Shown here in pieces: positions 51,074 through 60,369 of a stretch of DNA of 60,474 nt (the first letter of the stretch is position 1; each line of letters starts with the position of its first letter). The notes under the pieces were generated by a model. It saw only the letters and a list, made by a program, of their open reading frames with translations. It made no database searches and was not told where the DNA came from. The DNA is from Methylobacterium sp. WSM2598 (GTDB lineage Bacteria; Pseudomonadota; Alphaproteobacteria; Rhizobiales; Beijerinckiaceae). The position numbers were made by a program, and so were the translations under genes. Location: NCBI RefSeq assembly GCF_000379105.1, contig NZ_KB900609.1, positions 6,451,531 to 6,512,004 of the forward strand, written 5' to 3'.

Positions 51074-52666
51074 ATGGCGGACAACTATGACGCGGTGATC
51101 GTCGGGGCCGGCCATAACGGCCTCGTCTGCGGGGCCTACCTCGCCCGGGCCGGCCTGAGCACGCTCGTCCTGGAGCGCCGCCCGATGATCGGCGGCGCCT
51201 GCGTGACGGAGGAGGTCTGGCCCGGCTACCGGGTTTCGACCGCGTCCTACGTCATGGCGCTGATGCAGCCGAAGGTGATCCTCGACCTCGAACTCGCCCG
51301 GTTCGGCTTCGAGGCGCTGAAGCCGCCGCCGATGTTCCAGCCCTTCCCGGACGGCCGCTCGCTCATCTTCTTCGACGAAGAGGCCCGCACCTGCGCCGAG
51401 ATTGCGAAATTCTCGGCCAAGGATGCCGCCGCGTATCCCGAGTACCGCCAGCACCTGCAGGCGCTCGCGCCGTTCATGCGCCGCATCATCTGGGAGACGC
51501 CGGTCGACATCACCGCCATGGGTCCCAGGGACCTGATCAAGACGGCCAAGTTTCTTTGGCGTTACCACGACATTGGGGCCGACTTCTACAAGCTCTACGA
51601 TCTCCTGACGTTGAGCGCCTACGAGTACCTCGGCCGCTGGTTCGAGAACGACGCGATCAAGGCGGCGCTGGGGTTCTACGCGGCGGGCGGCGGCGGCAGC
51701 GCCGGGCCCCGCACGCCGGGGACCGCCTACGTCCTCCTGCGGCCGCTCGTGCGTGACCACGAGACCGCGGCGGGCGGCTGGGGCTTCATCCGCGGCGGGA
51801 TGGGCACGATCAGCGACGCCATTGCTGCGTCCGGGCGGCGTCACGGGCTCGAGATCCGGACCGACGCCGAGGTCGCCGCCATCACGGTCAGGGACGGCGC
51901 CGCCACGGGCGTGACCCTGGCGTCCGGTGAGGAGATCCGGGCCAAGCGCGTGATCGCGAATGCCAGCGCGAAGACGACCTTCCTGAAGCTCGTCGACGGC
52001 CGCGAACTCTCGAACGAGTTCAAGGGGACGATCCGTGCCTTCCGATCCAAAGGCTCGGTCTACAAAGTGCACCTTGCACTCGACGACCTGCCGCGCTTCA
52101 CGGCCTTCGATCCGCAGGCGGCCGGCTTCGCTTACCCGGCCCAGGTGCGGATCGGCCCGAGCATCGACTACCTCGAACAGTCCTTCGACCCGGTCAAGTA
52201 CGGGTCCTATGCGCGCCGCCCCTTCGTGGTCGCCATGACGCCGAGCGTGGTCGATCCGACGCTCGCCCCGCCGGGGCGCCACCTAATGAGCGTGATGGCG
52301 GGCCACGCCGCCTACGATCTGCGGGGCGGCTGGACGGAGGACGCGAGGCAGGACCTGATCACGGTCGTGACCGACACCCTGTCGGACTACGCGCCCGGCA
52401 ACCGGGACAGGATCGTTCACACCCACGTCTACTCGCCCGCCGATCTCGAGCGGGTTTTCGACCTCCCGGGCGGGCACGTCCACCACGGAGAGATCAGCGC
52501 CGACCAGATCTTCTTCCGCCGCCCCGCCCCGGGCTACGCGGATTATCGGTCGCCGATCCGCGGTCTGCACCTGTGCGGTGCGTCCGCCCATCCGGGCGGG
52601 GGAGTCACCGGCGTGCCGGGCCACAACGCTGCCCGGGACATCCTCAAGGACCTCCGCCGGCATTGA
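51074..52666 (+). CDS. FAD-dependent oxidoreductase of the CrtI/PYROXD2 type
   Basis: 530 residues. The N-terminal FAD fold DAVIVGAGHNGLVCGAYLAR and the following LVLERRPMIGGACVTEEVWP are characteristic of phytoene-desaturase-like proteins. The C-terminal FAD motif GLHLCGASAHPGGGVTGVPG is present. Members without carotenoid genes nearby, as here, are of poorly known substrate (PYROXD2-like). The carotenoid oxygenase 37 kb away is unrelated in context. It starts 12 bases after the CoA ligase stop, so it belongs to the same operon and may desaturate or oxidise the CoA-linked or amine substrate. Confidence 0.85.
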   Translation: MADNYDAVIVGAGHNGLVCGAYLARAGLSTLVLERRPMIGGACVTEEVWPGYRVSTASYVMALMQPKVILDLELARFGFEALKPPPMFQPFPDGRSLIFFDEEARTCAEIAKFSAKDAAAYPEYRQHLQALAPFMRRIIWETPVDITAMGPRDLIKTAKFLWRYHDIGADFYKLYDLLTLSAYEYLGRWFENDAIKAALGFYAAGGGGSAGPRTPGTAYVLLRPLVRDHETAAGGWGFIRGGMGTISDAIAASGRRHGLEIRTDAEVAAITVRDGAATGVTLASGEEIRAKRVIANASAKTTFLKLVDGRELSNEFKGTIRAFRSKGSVYKVHLALDDLPRFTAFDPQAAGFAYPAQVRIGPSIDYLEQSFDPVKYGSYARRPFVVAMTPSVVDPTLAPPGRHLMSVMAGHAAYDLRGGWTEDARQDLITVVTDTLSDYAPGNRDRIVHTHVYSPADLERVFDLPGGHVHHGEISADQIFFRRPAPGYADYRSPIRGLHLCGASAHPGGGVTGVPGHNAARDILKDLRRH

Positions 52667-52701
52667 GCCGCCCCCGCGACACCAGCCCAGGAAGCCGTCC
52701 C

Positions 52702-53775
52702 GTGTCGAAGATCAGCCTGGAGGCGCTCAGCAAGCGGTATGGCGAATTTCGCGCCCTCACAGATTTCAGCCTCGAGGTCGCGAGCGGCGAGTTCGTCAGC
52801 CTGCTCGGGCCGAGCGGCTCCGGCAAGACGACCCTTCTGAACCTCATCGCCGGTATGACGCGGCCGTCGAGCGGCCGGATCCTGATCGACGGCCTGGACG
52901 TGACGCACGTGCCGCCGAGCAAGCGCAAGCTCGGGATGGTGTTCCAGAACTACGCGCTCATGCCCCACATGACCGTGTTCGAGAACATCGCCTTCCCGCT
53001 CGAGGTCAGGGGCGTCCGCAGGGCGGAGATCCGGCGGCGGGTCGGCGAAGTGCTCGACCTCATCCGGATGCCGCACGTCGCCGAAAGACGGCCGAAGGAA
53101 CTCTCGGGTGGGCAGCAGCAACGCATCTCGCTTGCCCGCTGCATCGTCTACAAGCCGGCCCTCATCCTCATGGACGAGCCGCTCGGCGCACTCGACAAGA
53201 AACTGCGGCAGGAGATGCAGATCGAGATCAGCCGGCTTCACCGCGAATCCGGCATCACCATGCTGTACGTGACGCACGATCAGGAGGAGGCACTCACGAT
53301 GTCCGATCGGATCGTTCTCATGAAGGACGGGCGGGCGGCGCAGTGCGGCACGGCCGACGAGCTCTACTTCGAGCCGAACTCCCCCTACGTTGCCGACTTC
53401 ATCGGCGAGTCCAACCTGATGCCGGGACGCATCGTGTCTCAGCAGGGATCGGATCTCACGCTGAGCCTGGGCGACGTGAGGATGACCGCACCGCGTCCGT
53501 CCTTTCCGGTCGAAGTCGGTGAAGAGATCACGCTCCTCGTCCGGCCCGAGTTGGCGGCCCTCGCCACCGCACCGTCGCCGACCCATCCGCTCGCGGGGGC
53601 CTTGGAGGCGTCTCTCGTCGTCGGAGCCAACGTCCGACACGTCGTGCGGCTCGCGACCGGGGCGCGGTTCCTCGTCCAGGAATTCAACCACCGCCACCGC
53701 GAGAAGCTGGAGATTGGCGTCGGCGTCTTCGTCGGATGGCGCGAGCAGGACGCGCGCGTCCTGCCCCCGGCGTGA
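52702..53775 (+). CDS. ABC transporter ATPase 2, PotA-type
   Basis: 357 residues from GTG 52702. Walker A LLGPSGSGKTTLLNLIAG (about 34-51), signature KELSGGQQQRISLARCIV (about 132), Walker B LILMDEPLGALDKKL and switch LYVTHDQEEALTMSD; a TOBE-like tail follows. It is separated from its permeases (47756-49412) by the ligase and oxidoreductase genes, an uncommon order, but no other ATPase is available for them. The start by GTG is supported by the consistent beginning of the fold at ISLEALSKRYGEF. Confidence 0.88.
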   Translation: MSKISLEALSKRYGEFRALTDFSLEVASGEFVSLLGPSGSGKTTLLNLIAGMTRPSSGRILIDGLDVTHVPPSKRKLGMVFQNYALMPHMTVFENIAFPLEVRGVRRAEIRRRVGEVLDLIRMPHVAERRPKELSGGQQQRISLARCIVYKPALILMDEPLGALDKKLRQEMQIEISRLHRESGITMLYVTHDQEEALTMSDRIVLMKDGRAAQCGTADELYFEPNSPYVADFIGESNLMPGRIVSQQGSDLTLSLGDVRMTAPRPSFPVEVGEEITLLVRPELAALATAPSPTHPLAGALEASLVVGANVRHVVRLATGARFLVQEFNHRHREKLEIGVGVFVGWREQDARVLPPA

Positions 53776-53782
53776 GGATCAC

Positions 53783-54634
53783 ATGATCATCGATTTTTCG
53801 AGCCGGCCGCCGCTGCCGGAATTCAGCCGGCAGGCGGGTCATCTCGCGAACTACCGGCGGGTCTACCAAGCGAGCGAAGCGAAAGTGTCGAAGGAGACCG
53901 GGCCGGAGGCGCTGAAGGCCTACCTCGCGGCCTACGATGCCGTCGATGCGCGTCATGTCGTGGTCAAGGCGCGCGACCTTGAGACGACCTTCGGCTTCAA
54001 AATCGCAAACGAGGATGTTGCGGCCTTCTGCACGGCGCAGGGCGGCCGGTTCGTCGGCTTCGCGGGCGTGGACCCCCACAAGGGCATGGACGCGGTGCGC
54101 GAGCTGCGCCGTGCTGTCCGGGACCTTGGGCTGAGAGGACTCAACATCCAGTGCTTCGAGCACAGGCTCGCGCCCAACGACAAGCGCCTCTACCCACTCT
54201 ATAGTGCCTGCATCGACCTCGACATCCCGGTCAACATCCATACCGGGCTCAACTTCTCGACCGAGAGCCTGATCGAGTACGGGCGGCCTTCTCACCTCGA
54301 CGAAGTGATGACTCACTTTCCCGAGCTCAGGGCCTGCGCCTCGCCGCCAGGCTGGCCGTGGGTGCAGGAGCTGATCGCGGTCGCGTGGCGACATCGGAAC
54401 CTTCGCATCGGCGTTGTCGCGATCCGGCCGAAGCTGCTGACCACCTCCCAATCGGGCTACGAGCCCCTTCTGGCGTTCGGAAGCCGCAATCTTCAAGATC
54501 AGTTCTTGTTCGGCACCGGCCACCCAATGCTGCCCATCGAGCGGACCGTTGCGGAGCTCGACGCTCTCCCACTTACGAATATGGTGCGGCGCAAATGGGC
54601 TTACCAGAATGCCGCAGATTTCTTGCGTATCTGA
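53783..54634 (+). CDS. amidohydrolase-2 family protein lacking expected metal ligands
   Basis: 283 residues with the TIM-barrel layout of the amidohydrolase_2 group: MIIDFSSRPPLPEF, DARHVVVKARDLETTFGF, GFAGVDPHKGMDAVRELRRA, INIHTGLNF, FPELRACASPPGWPWVQELI, FGTGHPMLPIERTV. The first strand has no H-x-H. The strand that normally brings His before GWPW reads ACASPP. The C-terminal acidic residue position (usually SDYP/GTDxP) is GTGHP. It may use another metal set, or act as a lyase/decarboxylase or non-catalytic partner. Last gene of the operon, 7 bases after the ATPase stop. Confidence 0.75.
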   Translation: MIIDFSSRPPLPEFSRQAGHLANYRRVYQASEAKVSKETGPEALKAYLAAYDAVDARHVVVKARDLETTFGFKIANEDVAAFCTAQGGRFVGFAGVDPHKGMDAVRELRRAVRDLGLRGLNIQCFEHRLAPNDKRLYPLYSACIDLDIPVNIHTGLNFSTESLIEYGRPSHLDEVMTHFPELRACASPPGWPWVQELIAVAWRHRNLRIGVVAIRPKLLTTSQSGYEPLLAFGSRNLQDQFLFGTGHPMLPIERTVAELDALPLTNMVRRKWAYQNAADFLRI

Positions 54635-55009
54635 AATAGCAATACCCACGACAAGAAGCTGATTTTTTGCCACCTGATCTCGACTTTGGCCAATCACCAC
54701 GGCCTGGCGGACCGTATCCTCCTACACGTCCGAGCATACCGAAGGAGTTTCGTGCGCTCACGCAGTCCACGGCACATCGTGGAAATTCCTGACAGGCGTA
54801 TTACAAGCTCGCCTCGGATTACCGCTGCTCGTTACTGTAACCGGGCTGGATTGCTTCCGGCGCATCGGCGGAATGAAGTCGCTTGCTGGCCCTGCTCCTG
54901 ACCACGTGCGTAACCCGAGGCCGCCGACCGCGGATTGGCCAAAGATACCATGCAGGAAGCTGGAGCTTGGATCATCCTCCAACTTCCTGAAATCGGACCG
55001 GAGTTGGCC
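54635..55009 (+). other. 375-bp stretch before the IS110 transposase, candidate bridge-RNA region
   Basis: No gene is supported. It probably contains the left end of the IS110 element. Inverted repeats are visible: CCACG/CGTGG around 54767-54782 and a strong hairpin at 54953-54989. IS110-group elements are known to express a guide (bridge) RNA from the non-coding end upstream of the recombinase. Confidence 0.45.
54953..54989 (+). ncRNA. strong hairpin directly upstream of the IS110 gene
   Basis: Arms CAGGAAGCTGGAG (54953-54965) and CTCCAACTTCCTG (54977-54989) pair over 12 of 13 positions around an 11-base loop, ending 20 bases before ATG 55010. It fits either a bridge-RNA stem-loop or a structure controlling transposase translation. 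Confidence 0.4.
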
Positions 55010-56110
55010 ATGTCTGACCGCGAACAGATCCAGACGAACCTGCCTGACCTTGCTGTGTTCGTGACGCTGGAACTCAGCAAGTCGGCCAGGTTCCTGGCCG
55101 CGCAGGCCATCCCGAGTGGGAAGACCTCGGCACACCGGCTCAGCGGCGGAGATGTGGAGGGTCTGCTCGCTCTGCTGCGCCGCCTGCAAGCCCGCGAACA
55201 GCGCAGCTCTGGCCGGGAGTTGGCGGTCATCCTCGGCTACGAGGCTGGTTACGACGGCTTCTGGCTGCAGCGCCGCCTCGCGGCCGAGGCGATCACCTGC
55301 TTCGTCATAGATCCCGGCAGTCTCCAGGTGGACCGCCGTGCCCGACGGGCCAAGACCGACCGACTCGACGCGGCCATGCTGCTCCGAGCTCTCATGGCGT
55401 GGTGCCGCGGCGATTACGCCGCCTGCCGCATGGTTCAGGTGCCCTCGGTCGAACGCGAGGATGCCCGGCGCACCCATCGCGAGCGGCAGCGCCTGATCGC
55501 CGAGCGGGTTCAGCACGTCAGCCGGATCAAGGGCCTGCTCGCGACACAAGGCGTGTACACCTTCCAACCGCTGCGCCGGGATCGTTCGGAGCGGCTGGCA
55601 GAGGTCCGCACCGGCGATGGGCGCGAGCTGCCTCAGCGCCTGCGCGGTGAGGTCGAACGTGAGTTCCGGCGGCTGGAACTCGTGCTCGAGCAGATCGCGG
55701 CAGCCGAGGCTGAGCGGGACGCCGCCGCGGCCAATCCCGCGATCGAGGACGCCGACGCCGAGAAGGTGGTGCGTCTGGCCCGTCTCGGCGGCATCGGCAC
55801 CGAGTTAGCCACGGTGCTGGTGCGCGAGGCGCTGTACGGGCCATTCGACAACTGCAAGCAGGTGGCCGCCTACGCTGGCCTCACGCCAAGCCCATACGCC
55901 AGTGGCGACCGTCAGCGTGACCAGGGCATCTCGGAGGCCGGCAACCCGCTGCTCCGCAAGTCGATGATCGAGTTGGCTTGGCTGTGGCTGCGCTATCAGC
56001 CGGGTAGCGGGCTGGCCCGCTGGTTCGTCGAGCGGGTCGGCACGGGACGCGGGCGCATCCGCAAGATCACGGCGGTCGCCCTGGCGCGCAAGCTGCTGTT
56101 CGCCCTATAG
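55010..56110 (+). CDS. IS110-family transposase (DEDD/Ser recombinase)
   Basis: 366 residues. The N-terminal RuvC-like part (LAVFVTLELSKSARFLAAQA, VILGYEAGYDGFWLQRRLAA, TDRLDAAMLLRALMAW) is the DEDD domain; the first position reads Glu where the family usually has Asp. The C-terminal Transposase_20 part has GIGTELATVLVREALYGPF and YAGLTPSPYASGDRQRDQGI, then GNPLLRKSMIELAWLW with the catalytic Ser expected just upstream. ATG 55010 has GGAG about 9 bases upstream; a start at 54935 would run through the hairpin. No frameshift is seen, so it may be active. Confidence 0.88.
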   Translation: MSDREQIQTNLPDLAVFVTLELSKSARFLAAQAIPSGKTSAHRLSGGDVEGLLALLRRLQAREQRSSGRELAVILGYEAGYDGFWLQRRLAAEAITCFVIDPGSLQVDRRARRAKTDRLDAAMLLRALMAWCRGDYAACRMVQVPSVEREDARRTHRERQRLIAERVQHVSRIKGLLATQGVYTFQPLRRDRSERLAEVRTGDGRELPQRLRGEVEREFRRLELVLEQIAAAEAERDAAAANPAIEDADAEKVVRLARLGGIGTELATVLVREALYGPFDNCKQVAAYAGLTPSPYASGDRQRDQGISEAGNPLLRKSMIELAWLWLRYQPGSGLARWFVERVGTGRGRIRKITAVALARKLLFAL

Positions 56111-56555
56111 CGCTACCTCGCCACTGGGCTGGTTCCGAGGGCGCGCACCTGAAGGGAGCCTGAGGATCGAGGTTCGTCCGCCGGGCCGATAGACGGCACG
56201 TCGGGCGAGCGGGGCAGGTGTGTGACCGGAGCTCGACGGGGTTTGCTGCCGTCGCCAAAGATGGGTCCCGCCGCCTTCAGCCGGTGCGCCTCGCATGAGG
56301 CACCTTGGTCAGGAACGTCCTGTTCCGCCGGATACGAGTGGATCCGCGGGCCCAGCGCCCGCACAACATCCCGGCTCCCGCCCGTCCGAAACGGTCGTTG
56401 CCACCTTGCGGAAACGCCTCATAAGTGTCGAGCTCAGGTTTGTGGCGGTTGGTCGGGTACCATCACGGCGACGGCGGCGGTCGCCAGGCCCTGCCGCCGC
56501 ATCTTCTGCGCCGCATAGAAGACGAGCGTGTGTTGCACTCGTCGGTGTGAGTGAA
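56111..56555. other. 445-bp stretch between IS110 and the dehydrogenase
   Basis: No gene is supported. A few short hairpins occur (GGAAC/GTTCC near 56312-56326, GCCTC/GAGGC near 56287-56300). The right end of IS110 lies here but has no visible terminal repeat. Confidence 0.4.
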
Positions 56556-59500
56556 CTAGCCCCGCACGAGGTCACCGAGCAGGCTCGCTGCCACGGTCGT
56601 TTTCGAGAGTGTGAGTCCCGAGGCGGCGATGGCGTCTACTGTGTCGCGGATCCGGGTGCGCGCGGAGCCGCGCGCCCGGATCCATGCCGATACCGCTTCT
56701 GGGCCGGCGCCGATGTCTGCAATCACCTCCGCCGTCAGCTTGCGGTGGGCGCTCGCGATCCCCGTCACCGCCCGGTCCAAAGCGACCCGGTCGAATGTGT
56801 CAGCGACAGCCACCGTCCGCGCCGCGGCGGCAAGGTCGCCGAGGCGGAAGGCGTGCTCTATAGCGAAGTGAGTTGCCGCCACCTCCTCAACCGGCCGGCC
56901 GCTAACCTCGGCGACGCGCACGATGTCGGGAGCCGAGACCATCGCAGTGAGCGAGGCGAGCCGCCTGGCTTGCACCGGGGCCATGCCCGCCCCGGTCAGC
57001 TCCGCCACTCTTGCCTCGATCACTGCCCACGCCTCCTCGCCGAGCACCTTGGGCAAAGCTGCCTCGACGGCCGCAACGCCGTCGCGGTAGCGAGCGATGA
57101 TCGGCGATAGTCCGACCGCGAGGTCGAGGTTGCGAATGAACCAGACGATGCGATTGGCGAGTAGGTCCTGCACCTCGGCGTAGAGGCTAAGCTGCGCCTG
57201 GCCCCCAATCCGCCCCCCGAGTCCGTCGATCGCGAGGTTCAGCTCCATTAGCCCGAAGGCGTCCCGCGTCACCGCGTAGGCCTTGGCGATAGCCGCCGCG
57301 TCCGCTCCCGTGCTGTCTACAAGTCGCGTTACGAGGGAGGGGCCGCCGCGATTGACGATGATGTTGGCGAGCGCCGTCGCGATGATCTCTCGGCGCAGCC
57401 GGTGACCCTTCACTTCGTGCGGAAAGCGCTCACGCAGCGCTTTTGGGAAATAGCGCTGCAACTCTCGGTTGAAGTACAGATCGTTCGGCACTGTGCTGTC
57501 GAGGATCGCATCATGCAGCCACAGCTTGGCGTAAGCGAGCAGCACCGCATATTCCGGCCGCGTCAGCCCCTCACCGCGGCGCATGCGCTCGGCGAGCGCT
57601 GCGTCGTCAGGCAGAAACTCCACCGCCCGGTCAAGGCGGCCTTCCGCCTCCAAGGCCTGCATAGTCCGCATCGCGAAGCCGGTCTCGCCGACGCCACCGT
57701 GCAGCGCCAGCGACAGGGCGAGCGTCTGCAATTCGTTGTTGCGCAGGACAAGGCGGCTGACCTCCTCCGTCATGTCAGCGAGCAGCGCGTTGCGGGACTT
57801 ATCGGTGAGCCGCCCGTCGCGCTCCGGGCCCATCAGCGCGATCTTGATGTTCACTTCCACGTCTGAAGTGTTGACTCCAGCCGAGTTGTCGATGGCGTCG
57901 GTGTTGAGCCTCACGCCCCTGCGCGCCGCCTCGATGCGCCCGCGCTGCGTCAGCCCGAGATTAGCGCCCTCGCCGACCACCCGCGCCCGCAGGTCCGTGC
58001 CCGTCACCCGGATGGCATCGTTGGCGCGGTCGCCCGCCTCGTCGTCGGTCTCGCTCGTGGAGCGGACGTAGGTGCCGATGCCGCCGAACCAGAGCAAGTC
58101 GGCAGGGGCCTTGAGAATCGCCTGCATTAACTCGGCCGGTGTTACCTCGCTTCGGTCGAAGTGGAGCGCCGCCTGGGCTTCTGGCGAAAGCGGGATCGTC
58201 TTCAGCAAGCGGGAGAACACGCCGCCGCCGGCCGAGATCAGCGACCGATCGTAGTCCACCCAGGACGAGCGGCCGAGATCGAACAGCCGCTTGCGCTCGG
58301 CGAAGCTTCGCGCAGCGTCGGGGTTCGGGTCGAGGAAGATGTCACGATGGTCGAAGGCTGCCAGCAGCCGGAGGGTCGGCGACAGCAGCATGCCGTTGCC
58401 GAACACATCGCCGGACATGTCGCCAACGCCGACCACGGTGAAGGGATCGGATTGGGTGTCCACGTCCATCTCGCGGAAGTGGCGCTTGACCGCCTCCCAG
58501 GCGCCCCGCGCAGTGATGCCCATGCCCTTGTGGTCGTAGCCCTGGCTCCCGCCCGACGCGAAGGCGTCCCCGAGCCAGTGGCCGCGCTCCAGCGAGATGG
58601 CGTTCGCCACGTCCGAGAAGGTCGCGGTGCCCTTGTCCGCCGCGACCACGAGGTAAGCGTCGTCGGCGGGATCGTGCCGCACGGTGTCCTTTGGAGGCGC
58701 GATGGCGCCGTCAATGATGTTGTCGGTGAGCGACAGCAGCGTGCGGATGAAGATCCGGTAGCTCTCGGTGCCCTCCGCCATCCAGGCCTGGCGGTCGGAG
58801 GCCGGCGGCAGGCGCTTGGGGAAGAAGCCGCCCTTGGCGCCCACCGGCACGATCACGGCGTTCTTGACCTGCTGCGCCTTCACGAGGCCGAGGACCTCGG
58901 TGCGGAAATCCTCCGGCCGATCCGACCAGCGCAGGCCCCCGCGGGCGACGTAGCCGAAGCGCAGGTGCACGCCCTCGACGCGCGGCGAGTAGACGAAGAT
59001 CTCGAAGAGCGGCCGCGGCAGCGGCATTCCCACGACTTTCGCGCAGGCGAACTTGAAACTGATCGTGTCGCGCGGGCCTCCTTCCTCAGCCACCTGGAAG
59101 AAGTCCGTACGCAGGGCCGCTTCGACAAGGTTCACGAAGCGGCGCAGGATCCGATCCTCATCGAGGCTGGTGACACCGGACAACGCAGCCTCGATCTCGG
59201 CCCGCGCCACAGCTTCGGCTGCCACCCGGTCGCCTGTAGCAGCCGGATCGAACCGGGCGCGAAACAGGGCGACGAGCCCCTTGGCGATCACCGGGTGCCG
59301 CGCGAGCGTGCCAGCGATGTAGTCCTGCCCGTAGCGGATGCGGAGCTGGCGCAAGTACCGCCCGAGCGCTCGCAGCAGCGCCGCCTCGCGCCATGGCAGG
59401 GCGGCCTCAAGGACAAGGCGGTTGTAGCCATCGGACTCGGCGAGCCCATCGGCGACTGCCAGCATAGCCTCTTCGAGCACCGCCGCCTCGGCGAGGCTTA

Positions 59501-60353
59501 TATCCGCACCCGTGGCACGCTCCAGGAGCATGTCATATAGCCAGACGCGGTCACCCTCGCCGACGCCAGAGGGCCGCACCTGGTAGGTGCGTTCGTTGAT
59601 TACCCGGAAGCCCAGGTTTTCCAGGGCCGGCACGCGGTCGGACAGGGCAATCGAGGTGCCGCGCGAGAAAGCTTTGAGGCGGATCTGGTTCGCGGGATCG
59701 GTATCGCGGCGACCGATGTCGACTGCCCGCGGCCGGTCGGCCTTCAAGCGTTCGAGGATCGCGACGTCAGCGACCGCTACCTCCGGCAAGTAATTGTCAC
59801 GGTATGCGACGGAGAATGCCTCGGCATAGCGCGCGGCCAACATGCGAGCACGGGCGCCGTCGCTGAGCGTGCCCAGCGCCGCGCGCAGGCTGTCGCCCCA
59901 GGTGCGCACGATCCCCGCGATCTCGGCCTCCAGCGCGCTGGGATCGCGCTCCGGCACGCCTGGCTCGGACAAGCCGATGATGTAGTGGGTTCGCGCCAGC
60001 GGCCCCTCAGGGAAATCCGGGTAGGCCGCGGAGAGATGGCCGCCGTAAGTCTCGGCGAGGTGGGCACCGATCCGGGCGCGCACAGTCGAGTCGTAGCGGT
60101 CTTTCGGCACGTAGACGAGCAGTGAGACGAAGCGGCCAAACTGATCCGGTCGCGACAGCACACGCAGGCGCGGCCGATCGGCAAGGCTTGCAATCGCCAG
60201 GGTGAAGTGGGTCAGCCGGTCGAGGTCGATCTGAAACAGTTCGTCGCGCGGATAGGTCTCCAGCACCGCGAGCAGGCTGCGCCCTGCATGGCTCGTCGGG
60301 TCGAGGCCAGCGCGATCGGCCGCCGCCGCCGCCTTGCGGCGCAGGATCGGCAC
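56556..60353 (-). pseudogene. gdhB: NAD-specific glutamate dehydrogenase (large type), 5'-truncated
   Basis: 1265 residues remain of an enzyme normally near 1600 that converts glutamate to 2-oxoglutarate and ammonium. Preserved: ETYPRDELFQIDLDRLTHFT, the catalytic domain (FGYVARGGLRWSDRPEDFRT, KAQQVKNAVIVPVGAKGGFF with the key Lys) and NAD-binding region (VGVGDMSGDVFGNGMLLSPT). The helical C-terminus, ending LLGDLVRG, is complete. The N-terminal regulatory part is missing: coding sequence continues in frame upstream of the GTG at 60353 (NPAHE) until the IS256-type end at 60370. The first third is therefore displaced or lost; activity is doubtful. Confidence 0.85.
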
Positions 60354-60369
60354 CTCGTGGGCGGGATTG

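Noticed and set aside
49169..52282. Open frame of 1037 codons on the minus strand
   Set aside because: It is the antisense shadow of the permease, ligase and oxidoreductase genes; composition is His/Asp/Arg/Val-rich without motifs, typical for antisense of GC-rich genes.
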